Of a DNA stretch of 53,870 nt, positions 42,878-53,059 are shown one piece after another; within the stretch, counting starts at the first letter, position 1; every line of letters begins with the position of its first letter. The stretch covers positions 1-53,870 of the forward strand of contig NZ_JABRWJ010000020.1 of assembly GCF_013266755.1 (NCBI RefSeq). Direction: 5' to 3'. Both the position numbers and the translations under genes were made by a program. The notes below the pieces were generated by a model that searched no databases, was not told the origin of the DNA, and saw only the letters and a program-made list of their open reading frames with translations. Source of the DNA: Pseudaquabacterium terrae (GTDB taxonomy: Bacteria; Pseudomonadota; Gammaproteobacteria; Burkholderiales; Burkholderiaceae_C).

Positions 42878-45412
42878 GGCTCGAAGGGGGCGAGGCGGCA
42901 GAGGTCGCGCAGCAGCTCGCTGCACATGACGGGATCGATGCGGCCGAAGCCTACATCGCGGGATTCGCTGTCCTGGAGCGTGACCTCGCCGAGGGTTTGA
43001 CGCGGCGTGGCCGACAGCTGCATGACCGGCATGCCGGGATGGAGATGCAAGACGGCCCGCAGGCCGGTGGGATCGACGGGCAGTACGAGCGTCGAAATCA
43101 CGCCCCCATCGTCGGCCGACCCTCGCAGCCAGCCGCGATCGATCAGCCCGATGGCCGCGCCCGTGGCGATCTCGCGACCCTCGACACGCTGGATGCGCGC
43201 ACCCGCGGCCTCATCGGGCCTGAGCGTGAAGGTCTCGCGCGCCAGTTGCTCGAAGGGCTGGAGGATTTCGTAGTCGCCGAATTGCCGGCCGAACGCCTCG
43301 CGCAGCTCGACCGGCAGCAGGAGGGGGTGTGCAATGCCGAGTCGCGCGTCCGCCGGCGGCTCATAGCGTGCATCATGAGCGTCCGACAGCGTGCCGGTGC
43401 AGCGCCGGCGCGACGAAGAAGGCCGGCAGCTTCGGCAAGCGCGCCGGCAGTACCAGCAGCGGGTCGGCATCGAGCAGGGCTTGCAGCGCCTGCGCCATCG
43501 CGTCTCCGTACGTCGCGGCGACGGCCCGCGCCTCGGCCTCTAAGCCGCTCGCAACGAACCAGCGCAGCCCGTGCTGCGCGTCCTCGCGGGCGGCCTTGCC
43601 GTTGCCGAAGGCCTGCGGCAGCGCGGCGGCCAACGCGGTCGGGGCGTGGGCGCGCAGCCAGTCGATGGCCAGCGGCCTGGCCTTCTTCAGGTGGCGCAGC
43701 GCATGCAGCGCGATCGGCGCGATGCGCGTGCTGTCGGCGATCGACGCGATGCGGAGACCCGCTTCGGGATGGGCCGCAGCGAAATTCGCGAGACCGGGCA
43801 AGGCGACGTCGCCGAACTTCGCAAGGATGGCGTGGACGACCGTCGAGGTGTCGCGCCAGACGGACCATCGGCTGGCCGGATAGCTGTTCCACACCGCGAG
43901 GCTCGCCGCATCGGGCAGCAGCAGCACGACCTCCAGCGACACGCCGTAGCTGTAGAGCGGGTCGTCGAGCGCATCGGCGGCTTGCAGCGGCTCGCCCGCG
44001 AGCACGCGCTGGCGTGCGGCTTCCTTGATGCGAAGCTCGATCAGCGCATAGTCCAGGTCGCTCAGCTTGGCCGCGTAGTTCGGGCGCCGGCTCGACGGCA
44101 CGAAGCTCGTGTGGCGCAGGCGCTCGGCCTCGCCCCATGTCAGCCGATCCGGATGCGCCGGCGGCGCGATCTCCAGCGTTGGCAGCGGCTTCGTGCGCGC
44201 CTTGCGCAGCCACGGCGGCTCGCGCAAGACTGCGGGCAGCTTCTCGGGAGCGGCTTCGCTGACCTTGAAGGTCGCGAGCAGCAGCTCGAAGCGTTCGCGC
44301 GATGCACCGGACAGCGCCGGCAACGCCTGGGCCAACGCATCCGGCTGCCGCAGCGCGAGCCGCACCGCCCAACCCTCGGCCTCACGGGACTCGGTGGCCT
44401 GCGCATGCTCGATCACCGCCTTGAGCGCTGCCGCCGGGTAGCGCTCGGCTAGCCGGTCCAGCTCGGCGCGGACTTCCTTGCGCGCCATCAACGCGGCCAG
44501 CAGCGCGGGCAGTTGCGGCACCTGCATGCGCGCGACGAAAGCGGCCTGGCTTTCACGGTTCTGCCGGTAGTCGTGCGCGTGGCCCAGCAGGTCCGCCAGC
44601 AGCGGGAACGCCTGCTCGCCGTGCAGGTGGATCTGCAGCAGCATCGTCTGCTCGACGTCGCTGAAGAGCGCGGGCCTGCCGTTCAGGTACTCGCGCGCAG
44701 CGGCGGGTGGCAGAACGCAGTGCGCCAGCAGCCCATGCGGGTCATCGCCGTCGGCCAGGCTGGCGAGGGCCCAGTCTTCGCGATGCGGGCATAAATGGGC
44801 GCGCAACAGCCGGTCGAGTGGCGTGGTTTCGCCGAGGCGTTCGAGCGCCGCCAGCAGTTCGGCATGCGCACCGTCCCCGGCCGCGGCGACCGCGGCTCGC
44901 AGCGGCGGCAGCATCGACTCGACGACGCTGCGGTACGGCGTGCTGCCGCGCCAGCGCCGCGCGAGCTCGAGCACCAGCTCGGCCATGAAAGGCAGCCCGT
45001 GCAGGTGGATGCCGACCTCGGTCGCCCACTGCAAGCCGTAGCGGTAGAAGTAGCGGTTGTTGCGGTTCGGCCCATCGATGCGCGCGACCGCAAGCTGCAC
45101 GCACAGGTCGGTCCAGAACGGGCGATCGGCCCGTGCGAGGTGGTCACGCCGGATCAGCTCGTCGCCGCGCACCGGCCCCCAGTACGCCCACGTGCCACCG
45201 GTCTGCGCGTTGAGCAGCTCGATCTCGAGGCGATAGGGGCCGAAGTCGGCCGGCAGACCGATCGGCGCGTCGACCATGGCTTCGGCATCCGGCAACGGCA
45301 TGACGCGGATGCCGCGCACGACCGGCAGCGTCGCGCGCAGCTCCTCGGTCCACTGGAAGCCGCCGTGCGGCTCGTCGAATGGAGCGACGGCGGCGTCGAG
45401 TCCTGACGTCAT
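42874..45412 (-). pseudogene. DUF4132 paralogue with internal deletion and frameshift
   Basis: The first part (45412-43373, 679 codons) is collinear with the neighbouring WGR-DUF4132 protein from GGFQWTEELRATLPVVRGIR down to LPARLPKLPAFFVAP, then stops after a few unrelated residues. The homologous C-terminus (TLSDAHDARYEPPADARLGIAH, then DYEILQPFEQLARETF) continues from about 43392 in another frame and ends at the ATGA overlap with moxR. Compared with the paralogue, about 290 residues are missing exactly at the frame switch. So this is a tandem duplicate that suffered an internal, frame-breaking deletion. The 679-residue N-terminal product may still be made. There is no WGR domain, and start-stop spacing to the upstream gene is one base. 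Confidence 0.8.
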
Positions 45413-45413
45413 G

Positions 45414-48400
45414 TCAATCCTTCAGCGGTGCCAGCAGGTCGGCGTCGCGCAGCAGCTCGCTCGCGAGGATCGGATCGAGCCGCTCGAAACGCACCAGCCC
45501 GCTCGCATCCCAGGTACCGGCCTGGCGAAGCGTCAGGTTCGGGATGCGCTGCTTCGGCTCGTGGGTCGGGTCGCCGACGACCGTACCGGGGTCGAGCTCG
45601 AGCTGCACCTCCAGCCCGTCGCCGACCGGCTTGCTGAACCAGCCGACCCAGCCGGCGTCCTGCGCCTGGCCGCGCTCCCAGCCGCGGTTGACGAGGCCCA
45701 TCACGCTGCCGGTCGATACCACCTTGCCCGCATAACGCGTGATGTGATGGGCCAGGCGCTCCTCGTTGCTGAGCTGGTAGGTCTCGCGGCCGAGCTGGCG
45801 GAAGGGCTGCAGGATCTCGTAGTCGGCGAAGACCTGGCCGAAGGCGGCCTGCAGCGGCGCCGGCATCTCCAGCACGTGCGCGATGCCGACGCGGGCGTCG
45901 TCGGGCAGCGCATATGCCGTGTCGTCGGCATCGGCGAGCGTGAAATCCTCGGCGACGCGGAAGGCGGTGTCCAGCGTATTGTCGGCGTCGTAAACGCCCC
46001 AGACCAGGCGCGCGGCCAGGTGCCGCATCAGCGGATGCTCGAGGAAGAAGAGCCGGAAGTCCGCCGCCGGCCAGCGGCGGCGCTCGACCATCGCCATCTC
46101 CAGCCGCACCACCTGCAGGCTGGCGACGGCCTTGGCGTCCTTCTTGATCTGCTTGAAGCGTTCGGTGGCAGCCTCGGCCAGCGCGGTGTCGTCGGACTTC
46201 AGCGGCTTGGGCAGGTCCTTCAGCCGCACGCCCTGGGCGTCACGCACGAAGGGCTTGAGGGCCTCGTCGAAGGCGACGGTGAACGCGCGCGGGCCGAAGT
46301 CCAGCCGCAGCGTGCCGTCGTCGTCGAGGCCGAGGTCGGGTACCAGGCGGTCAGCCAGCTCGGCGGCGGTGAAGCCGCGGGCCTCGGCCACCGCGGCGAT
46401 CTTTTCCTTGGCGCGCTCCTGCAGTGCCTTGAACTTGACCTTGCCGGCAATGCCGTTCAAATGCATCAGCGCGACGTCGCTGCCGATCGTCGCCAGCAGA
46501 TCGAGCCCGGTCACCGCACGCTGGTGTTGCGACTCACCGGGCCAGTCGCGGATGCGCGGCGCCAGACGGCGTGCGGTCTCGTCGTCGCCGAGCAGGCCGA
46601 GCGCGTGGAACGCCCAGGCGTCCTTGCTCGGCGCGCCTGCGCTCTGCCACGCCTCGAACACGTCCCACGCGAATTCGGCCAGCGACGCCGGCGTGCAGGC
46701 CGCGCGCACGATCTCAAGCCCGGCGTAGGGCGCCTCGAGCTTGCTGATCGCGAGCATCGTGCCGATGTGCTCGATCGCCGTCGTGCCGAGTGCGGCGCCG
46801 CCCTCGCGCAACAACGGACGGCGAAACGATGCGGCGACAAAGAAGTTCGGCAGCTTCGGCAAACGCGACGGAAGCACCAGCAGTGGATCGGCGTCGAGCA
46901 GGGCCTGCAGCGCTTGCTGCATCGGCTCGCCATGCTCCGCGGCGGCGGCGCGCGCCTCGGCCTCGAAGCCGTTGGCAGCAAGCCAGCGCACGCCGGCCTG
47001 CGCGTTGTCGCGCTGCGTGCGATCGCTGCCGAAAGCCAGCGGGAGCGCGGACGCCAACGCGGTGCGTGGATGCGCGCGCAGCCAGTCGATCGCCAGCGGC
47101 TTGGCCTTCTTCAGGTTGCGCAGCGCATGCAGCACGCCGGGCACGAAGCGCGTGCTGTCGGCCGCGAGCGCGATGCGCAGCCCGTGTTCAGGGTGCGCCT
47201 GCGCGAAATTGGCGAGGCCGGGCAGTGCCGCTTCACGGAAGGTGGCGACGATGGCGCGCACCTGGGCCTCGACCTCGCCCCAGGTGTTCCATTGCGCGGC
47301 CGGATAGCTGTTCCAGATCGCCAAGCCCACGGGAGCCGGCAGCATCAGCAGCAGCTCGGGCGAGCAGCTGTAGGACGAGTACCGCTGCGCCACGACGACG
47401 TCGCCATCGCGCAGCGCCTCGCCGGCCAGCACGCGTGATCGCGCGGCTTCGCCGATGAGCAGCCCCTTGAGCACGTAGTCCTCGGTCGTGAGGCCTGCCG
47501 ACCGGACCTGATGGGCGCGCCAGGGTGGCAGCGTGTACCCCGCGTGGCCGGTGCACTCTGCATCGGTCCACACCAGCCGCTCTGCCGAGGGCCGCAGCGT
47601 CGGCGCCAGCGTCGGCAGTTCGGTCGCGCGAGCCTTGCGCAGCCACGGCGGCTCGCGCAGCAGCTGCGGCAGGCTGTCGGGCGGCGCCTCGGCCGTTTGC
47701 AGCGCGCCCAGCAGCGCCTCGAAGCGCTCGCGATCGCCATCGGGCAGGGCCAGCAGCGCGGCGGCGCACGCCGCGGGCTCGCGCAGCGCGAGCCGCACCG
47801 CCCAGCCTTCGGCGAGGCGCGAGCGCGTGGCGAACGCGCGCTCGATCACCGTCTTCAGCACGGCGGCTGGGTAGCGCTCGGACAGCCGGTCGAGCGCGGC
47901 GCGCACTTCCTTGCGCTCGATCAGCTCGGCCAGCAGGTCGATCAGCGCCGGCACCTGCAGCCGCAACGCAAGCGCAACGAACTGCTCCGCGCTGTCGCGG
48001 TCTTGCGCACTACGGATCATGTGCGCAAGGACCGGGAACGCCGCATCGCCGTGCAGGTGCACCTGCAGCAGCAGCGCCGGCTTGACGTACGACATGTACG
48101 GGTAGACGCCCTTCAGCGCGTCCAGCGCCACGTCGACCGGCTGCACGCAGGTCAGCAGCAGGTTCCGCGCATCGTGGCGATCGGCACCGGCGGCGACCGC
48201 CCAGTCGGCGCGGTGCGGGGCGAGGTACGCGCGCACGAGGCGCTCTGGTGGTGTGGCGCCGGCTTGTTCGTCGAGCAGCGCAATGACGGCCTCGTGCGTC
48301 GCATCGTCGGCACCGGCGATGGCATCGCGCAGCGGTGCGAGCATCGAGGTGATGGCGACGCCGAAGATCTGATGGTCGTGCGTGACGCGGCACAGGTCGA

Positions 48401-49214
48401 GCGCCCGCTCCACCATGAACGGCAAGCCGTGCAGCGCCAGCCCTGCGGCGGTAACCCAGGCGAGCGGCCAGTGCTGGGCGTAGTAGTGGGTGTGGTACTG
48501 CGCACCCATGGCGGCAGACGGCTCGGCCTGGGCTGCCAGGGCCTGCACGCAGAGTTCGAGCCATGCTTCGGCGTCGGTCGTGGCGAGCTCCGTGCGATGC
48601 TGCCGCTCGACCCAGTCCGACGGGCTCCAGCGCTGCCAGGTGCGGCCGGCGAGTTTGGTGAGCTCGGCAAACTGCTGCGTCCTGAAGCCGTGGCCGTCCT
48701 GCTGCACGACGAGCTGCTGATCGATCGACGGGCGGCCGTCGCTGGACATCATGGGCAGCCGGATGCCACGGACCACCGGCAACTCGGCGCGCAGCTCGCT
48801 TGTCCACTGGAAGCCGCCGGTCGGCAACTCGATGGCGGCAGATGCCGGCTTTGCAGTGGCTGGGGAGGCGGGAACCGCGGCCGGCCCGGCAGCGGCGGCA
48901 GGCGGCGTGCGAGCCGGGGACGGCCGCGCCACCGAGGCCGAAACCGGCGTGCTCGCGTCGGCGTCCTCCGCCGGCGCGCTCACGGCTGCGAGCTTCGCGC
49001 CTGGCGCGGGCACCACCTCCGCGTAGCCCTTGCCGGTCTTCTCCTTGACGAGCTTGTCGTGCTCCGTGCGGGCAGCCGCATCGGAGCCGAAGGACTTGGT
49101 CTTCGTCTGGCCCTGCGTGCCGATGCGCCCGAAACGCACCGTCACGTCCACGCCATCGAGCTCGATCTCCCAGAACTTGCTCGACGAGCCTTCCACCAAT
49201 TCGAAGCGGCGCAT
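45414..49214 (-). CDS. yehI: WGR- and DUF4132-domain protein (YehI/MolR-like)
   Basis: 1266 residues. Residues 1-80 are a WGR domain (RRFELVEG, EIELDGVDVTVRFGRIGTQGQTKTKSFGS), a module known from PARPs that binds nucleic-acid ends. An Ala/Pro-rich linker (about 85-140) leads to a very long helical repeat region, and the C-terminal DUF4132 domain (about 1020-1266) has the ILQPFRQLGRETYQL and RFERLDPILASELLRDADLL motifs. GGGAGGAAG is well placed before the ATG at 49214; longer open sequence upstream is noncoding. First gene of the yeh-type operon and followed after one base by its decayed paralogue. Proteins of this type are cytoplasmic; activity is unknown, and a DNA- or RNA-sensing role is suggested by WGR. 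Confidence 0.88.
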   Translation of the reverse strand: MRRFELVEGSSSKFWEIELDGVDVTVRFGRIGTQGQTKTKSFGSDAAARTEHDKLVKEKTGKGYAEVVPAPGAKLAAVSAPAEDADASTPVSASVARPSPARTPPAAAAGPAAVPASPATAKPASAAIELPTGGFQWTSELRAELPVVRGIRLPMMSSDGRPSIDQQLVVQQDGHGFRTQQFAELTKLAGRTWQRWSPSDWVERQHRTELATTDAEAWLELCVQALAAQAEPSAAMGAQYHTHYYAQHWPLAWVTAAGLALHGLPFMVERALDLCRVTHDHQIFGVAITSMLAPLRDAIAGADDATHEAVIALLDEQAGATPPERLVRAYLAPHRADWAVAAGADRHDARNLLLTCVQPVDVALDALKGVYPYMSYVKPALLLQVHLHGDAAFPVLAHMIRSAQDRDSAEQFVALALRLQVPALIDLLAELIERKEVRAALDRLSERYPAAVLKTVIERAFATRSRLAEGWAVRLALREPAACAAALLALPDGDRERFEALLGALQTAEAPPDSLPQLLREPPWLRKARATELPTLAPTLRPSAERLVWTDAECTGHAGYTLPPWRAHQVRSAGLTTEDYVLKGLLIGEAARSRVLAGEALRDGDVVVAQRYSSYSCSPELLLMLPAPVGLAIWNSYPAAQWNTWGEVEAQVRAIVATFREAALPGLANFAQAHPEHGLRIALAADSTRFVPGVLHALRNLKKAKPLAIDWLRAHPRTALASALPLAFGSDRTQRDNAQAGVRWLAANGFEAEARAAAAEHGEPMQQALQALLDADPLLVLPSRLPKLPNFFVAASFRRPLLREGGAALGTTAIEHIGTMLAISKLEAPYAGLEIVRAACTPASLAEFAWDVFEAWQSAGAPSKDAWAFHALGLLGDDETARRLAPRIRDWPGESQHQRAVTGLDLLATIGSDVALMHLNGIAGKVKFKALQERAKEKIAAVAEARGFTAAELADRLVPDLGLDDDGTLRLDFGPRAFTVAFDEALKPFVRDAQGVRLKDLPKPLKSDDTALAEAATERFKQIKKDAKAVASLQVVRLEMAMVERRRWPAADFRLFFLEHPLMRHLAARLVWGVYDADNTLDTAFRVAEDFTLADADDTAYALPDDARVGIAHVLEMPAPLQAAFGQVFADYEILQPFRQLGRETYQLSNEERLAHHITRYAGKVVSTGSVMGLVNRGWERGQAQDAGWVGWFSKPVGDGLEVQLELDPGTVVGDPTHEPKQRIPNLTLRQAGTWDASGLVRFERLDPILASELLRDADLLAPLKD

Positions 49215-49633
49215 CGTCTTCCTCCCTGCTTTGCGCTCGAAGCGCCGCACTATATCGACTGGCTTCGCAGGTGCATGCGCTCGACTGCCTGATACCCCAC
49301 GAACGCAGGAACCAAGGGTTGGGCGTCGCGCGGTCGCGCTCCGCCGATCGACGCATTGCGTTGGGTGGAGGCCGAGACGATCGCGCCGAGGCCCCTCCCC
49401 CTCACCCCAGCAGCATCCGGCTCGCCGGCGACGCGCCAACGACTGCCACTGCCCTGGCCTCCGAGCAGCCAATGTGCCCCGATCGGCCTGTCCGGACCAT
49501 CACCCCGAAGGGTGTCACCCAAAGGTGCGGTGGCACACGGAACGAGGTCACTGCTCGATGAGCAGCGACATGGGCCGGCTACCCGTGGACGGTCGGATTC
49601 ATCCCAACATGAGAAGGCACAGAATCAGCGCCC
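49215..49633. other. Divergent intergenic region with possible relic
   Basis: About 420 bases upstream of both the WGR-DUF4132 operon and the DUF4304 gene, so it carries two promoters that I could not pinpoint. At about 49486-49560 one plus frame reads PDRPVRTITPKGVTQRCGG and stops, which could be a mobile-element remnant but is unrecognised. Confidence 0.4.
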
Positions 49634-50225
49634 ATGAACCGTACGGCCTTCTTCGCACTGCTCAGCAAGCGCCTCCTGCCGATCCTGCGCGCCGAGGCGT
49701 TCCGCGGCAGCAGTCCGACGCTACGCCGCGTCGATGGCGTGGTAGTTCACGTCTTCAACGTCCAGAGCAGCGCGGGTGGCGCCTGCTGCTACCTGAACCT
49801 GGGAGCGCACCTGGCGTTTCTGCCGACCGCGGGCCCAACGGATCACCGAGGCCCAATGCGCCTTCCGGGCGCGGATAGAACCAAATCCAGAGGGGCTGTC
49901 CAGCGGCTGGGCCTATGGGACGACGGACACGGAGGCCGAAGCAACTGTCGGCCGGATGATCGAGCAATGGGAACGCCAGGCACGGCCCTTCTTCGAACGA
50001 CACGGCTCCTATCCCGCGGCATTCGAGCGCCTGCTCAACGCCGTCGACGCGAGCAGCTTGCATCCGGCGCACCTGCTCACGCACGCGCGCATCGCGTGGC
50101 AGCTGGGCCATGAGGAACAGGCGCGGCGCTTCGGTGCGGCTGGCCTCGCGCGCGTGCCGCCGTCTGCATCCATCCTCGCAAGAGAGCTTTCAGACCTCCG
50201 TGCCGAGATGAGCCATGATCGGTAA
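49634..50225 (+). pseudogene. DUF4304-family protein gene with a frameshift
   Basis: The first frame (from ATG 49634) encodes a typical DUF4304 start: MNRTAFFALLSKRLLPILR, SSPTLRRV and YLNLGAHLAFLPT. Homology then moves to another frame from about 49830: RITEAQCAFRARIEPN, SSGWAYGTT, and RMIEQWERQARPFFERHG, ending at 50225 in AEMSHDR. The shift falls in a short GC run near 49826-49835 and needs only one base. The intact protein would have about 197 residues. Function of the family is unknown; it occurs among immunity-like and hypothetical proteins. Either a recent inactivation or a sequencing indel. Confidence 0.7.
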
Positions 50226-50491
50226 GCGGGTCGGAGTGGGAGGGCGGTCATCCCCTAACTTGTGGATGACGCGTCCTGAACTCTTCGGCCGTAGACTCGC
50301 ACTTCCGGCCAACCTCTTTCCTCCCTCCCTCCCGGCCGGACTTTGGCGCCACGCACGCTCCCCTCGGGCCGCGTGGCGCCTCTCTTGGAATTACGCACGC
50401 GTTCCTGCTCGTGAAAGGATCGATGACGGTACGCGTCGTCGCACAGTCGCGCGGCTTCTGGCGAGAGGCCGGCTGATGACTTCGCGAGCGC

Positions 50492-50959
50492 TCACTCGGC
50501 CTGCCCCACCATGGTCCCGCGGCAACTGCGCCCTCCGCAGTGGCACGGATAGTCCTGCGAGTCATCCTGCTCGTCGATGCTCAGGCAATAGTCCAGGAAG
50601 AGCTCCTCGCCGGCGCGGATCGACCGGGTCGTTCGGAACTTGACCGTGAGTCCGCCATCTGCAGCCCGGGCCTCATAGGCCTCGCAGTTCGGTTCGCATG
50701 CATGGTTCAAGTGCCGAGTGGGGTTGCCTCCCGCCTGGCCGTCGATGAAGGTGCCATCGGACAGCTCGAACAGGTAGGTCAGCGAGTTGTTCCACGAGAC
50801 CTTCGTGACCTCATCTAACGTGTACCTGCGACCGGTATAGGCGCCGAGAACGGCACCGGATCGGATCGCAAGCTTCGCGAACACGCCCTTGCCGTGAACA
50901 CTGCTGCTGCGGACCTCCACGAGCTCGTCCTTGAGACTGCTGTCCTTCGCTCTTCCCAT
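50492..50959 (-). CDS. SET-domain protein (lysine methyltransferase-like)
   Basis: 155 residues covering a complete minimal SET domain: SSVHGKGVFAKLAIRSG and GAYTGRRY at the N-terminus, the knot-forming RHLNHACEPNCEA, GEELFLDYCLS with the catalytic Tyr, and a post-SET cysteine cluster CHCGGRSCRGTM. SET enzymes transfer methyl groups from S-adenosylmethionine to protein lysines; bacterial copies were acquired from eukaryotes or spread with symbionts. GAGGAGG lies ten bases before the ATG at 50959; a TTG two codons earlier is possible. Single gene, convergent with the DUF4304 pseudogene, 108 bases downstream of the frameshifted SWIM gene. The target protein is unknown. Confidence 0.85.
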   Translation of the reverse strand: MGRAKDSSLKDELVEVRSSSVHGKGVFAKLAIRSGAVLGAYTGRRYTLDEVTKVSWNNSLTYLFELSDGTFIDGQAGGNPTRHLNHACEPNCEAYEARAADGGLTVKFRTTRSIRAGEELFLDYCLSIDEQDDSQDYPCHCGGRSCRGTMVGQAE

Positions 50960-51067
50960 CGTCAATCATCCTCCTCGATGACGGGCCGTCCATGGAACGT
51001 GCCTGCTGATGACCTCCGGAACGACGGAGGTCGCCGCTCATCATGGTCGCTACTTCGCCGGCAGGGG

Positions 51068-52953
51068 TCAACGCGCAGGCAGTCCCTTCACGAAGTTCCT
51101 CTTGATCCTGTACTCGGTCCGCAGGTGCTCGAGCCACATGGCCCTGCCCACCGGCGGCATCAGACCGGCGATCTCCTCGACCATCTTCAGCTCGGAGCGG
51201 TACGGGCTCTTGGAGTCGGCCATCGCGCTGACGAAGACCCGCTTCAGCAGCTCGACGCGCTGCTCGTTGTGCTCCGGCCCCAACACGCGCGCCATGCGGG
51301 CCATGACGCCCTCGGCGCAGTACGCCGGCGGCTGCACCAAGGCCAGCGCCTCCTGTCGACGCCCCTCGCTCAAGAGCACCTCCGCCCGCAGCGACACGTC
51401 GCGTTGGCCCGCCGCGGCGCCCCGGGACGCCAGTGCGTTGGTCGTGTCCCGTTCTGAACGAGGGCCTGGTCTTCGCGCTTCACGAGCACGGCCTGCAGCT
51501 CCGCGCGCAGCGCGTCTGCATCTTGGCCGTCAGCGGCTCCGGCTTTCACGACGGCGTTGTACCGATCGACGCTCGGCGCGTCGTCGAAGCGCTTTCGACG
51601 CAGCACGAAGGCCTCGTGCACCTGGCCGTCGCGGTCATAGCAGCGCAGCAGGTCTTCCTGCAGGCCCGCGTCGCCGGGGAAGGCCTCGTACCCCTGCTGC
51701 GCATTCGCGAACGCCTCGCTCAAGCGACCGTGCTTCTCCAGGAACGCGGTGCCCTGGTGGTAGCTGCCCTGCTCGGACATGTCCTCGCGCATCACCGCGA
51801 GCGCGCCGTCTATGTCGCCCGCCGCCTCCAACTGCTGCAGGTGGAGCCTCTCTAGCGTCCACAGGCGAACGTCGCGCTCGGTGTCGCGCGACAAGTGCGG
51901 CGCCCGCTTCCTGCTGGCCTCGGCCTTCGCAACCTGAGCCGCGTGCTCGGCCCTGGCCGCCAGCACCGCGTCCTTCGCTGCCCGCCATCTTGCGGCGATT
52001 GCACTGCGGTACCGTCCGAGCGCCGCGGCGCCCATGGCGGCCTCAGCGCGGGCACTGTCGAAGCAGCCGAAGGGGTCCTCCAGCACCAACTGCAGGTACG
52101 TGTCGCCGAACGCCGCGGGCTGCGGTCCGGCTTGCTCGAGCGCTGTCACCCATTCGGCGCCGATCGCCTTGATCAAGCCGCCGATGTCGCCGTCGGAGTC
52201 GTCCGCCTGCATCAGCACTGCCCAGCCGCGGCGCATCGCGTGCAGGCTGATCACGAACGCCATGGTCGGATCGCGCTCCCGGGTCTGCGCCAGCAGGGGC
52301 AGGACGGCTTCAGCGCGGCGTGTATAGCCGTACCCTTCCCTCCACGTGATGTAGTCCGTCCCGGAAGACATGATGTCCGTGACCAGCGCCTTGAGGTCGG
52401 CAATGTCGTGGGGCTCTTCGGTCAGCTTGCGCCACTGGTGGAGCTCTCGGCTGATGGCGTCATCGCGGTCGGCCAGATCGAGCAGCCGATCAGCGAGCAC
52501 TGCGGCGCTGCGGCCATGCAGGAAGTCCTTCAACGTCTCGCGCCGTTCGAGCTCGGTCTGGGCATGCCTGACGCCGGCGTGGCCCTTCTGGCCGCCCTCC
52601 TCGTCGATGCTCGAGACCGCGCCGATCAGCCGCTCTCGCCAGACCAGCGCGAGGGCCACCTGGTGTTTGCAGAACGAGCCATCCTGTGCATGAGCGCAGG
52701 TGCAATCGCCACCAGGCACGCCTTCGTGGATCCACACCTCTGTGCGGTACGGCTCGGAGCCGACGACGATGGCTCGAATCGTCGGCGTGGTGCCCAGTTC
52801 TTCCGACGCCACTTCGACCGCACCGGAAGCGGCGCAGGTCTCGCCGCGGACGAAGACGGTGGAGTTGCTGACCCGGCGCAGCACGCTGTCGCTGAGCGCG
52901 GCGGCCAGCACCAGGACGACTTCGTCCCGCTCAGGCTCGAAAACGGCAGTCAT
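51068..52953 (-). pseudogene. SWIM zinc-finger family protein gene with a frameshift
   Basis: The main frame encodes a SWIM-family protein: LRRVSNSTVFVRGE, a SWIM finger CTCAHAQDGSFCKHQ around residues 84-98, then a long TPR-like helical region (ALAVMREDMSEQGSYH, EAFPGDAGLQEDLL). After VLVKREDQALVQN, near 51440-51455, the frame goes into an unrelated Arg/Cys-rich tail ending at 51370. The expected continuation (NALASRGAAAGQRDVSLRAE, then YRIKRNFVKGLP) runs on in another frame to 51068. A single-base change explains this. I chose the ATG at 52953; a GTG at 53073 overlapping the upstream gene would add 40 residues that do not look conserved. The full protein would have about 628 residues. Role unknown; probably co-transcribed with the zinc-ribbon gene upstream. 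Confidence 0.72.
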
Positions 52954-53059
52954 CGCGCTGAGGCAAGCGGCGAGCCCTGCTGCGCTCGCCGGGCGCGTCT
53001 CGCCCGGGCGGACTGCGGGATGGAGTCTCGGGGGCAGGAGCGACCAGCAACGAGCGCCC

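Noticed and set aside
45276-49292. Two long plus-strand open frames opposite the WGR-DUF4132 gene
   Set aside because: Same GC-driven antisense openness; no recognised motifs.
49215-49472. N-terminal extension of the WGR-DUF4132 protein by 86 codons
   Set aside because: No ribosome-binding site and non-protein-like composition; the ATG at 49214 has an excellent GGGAGGAAG site directly before the WGR domain.
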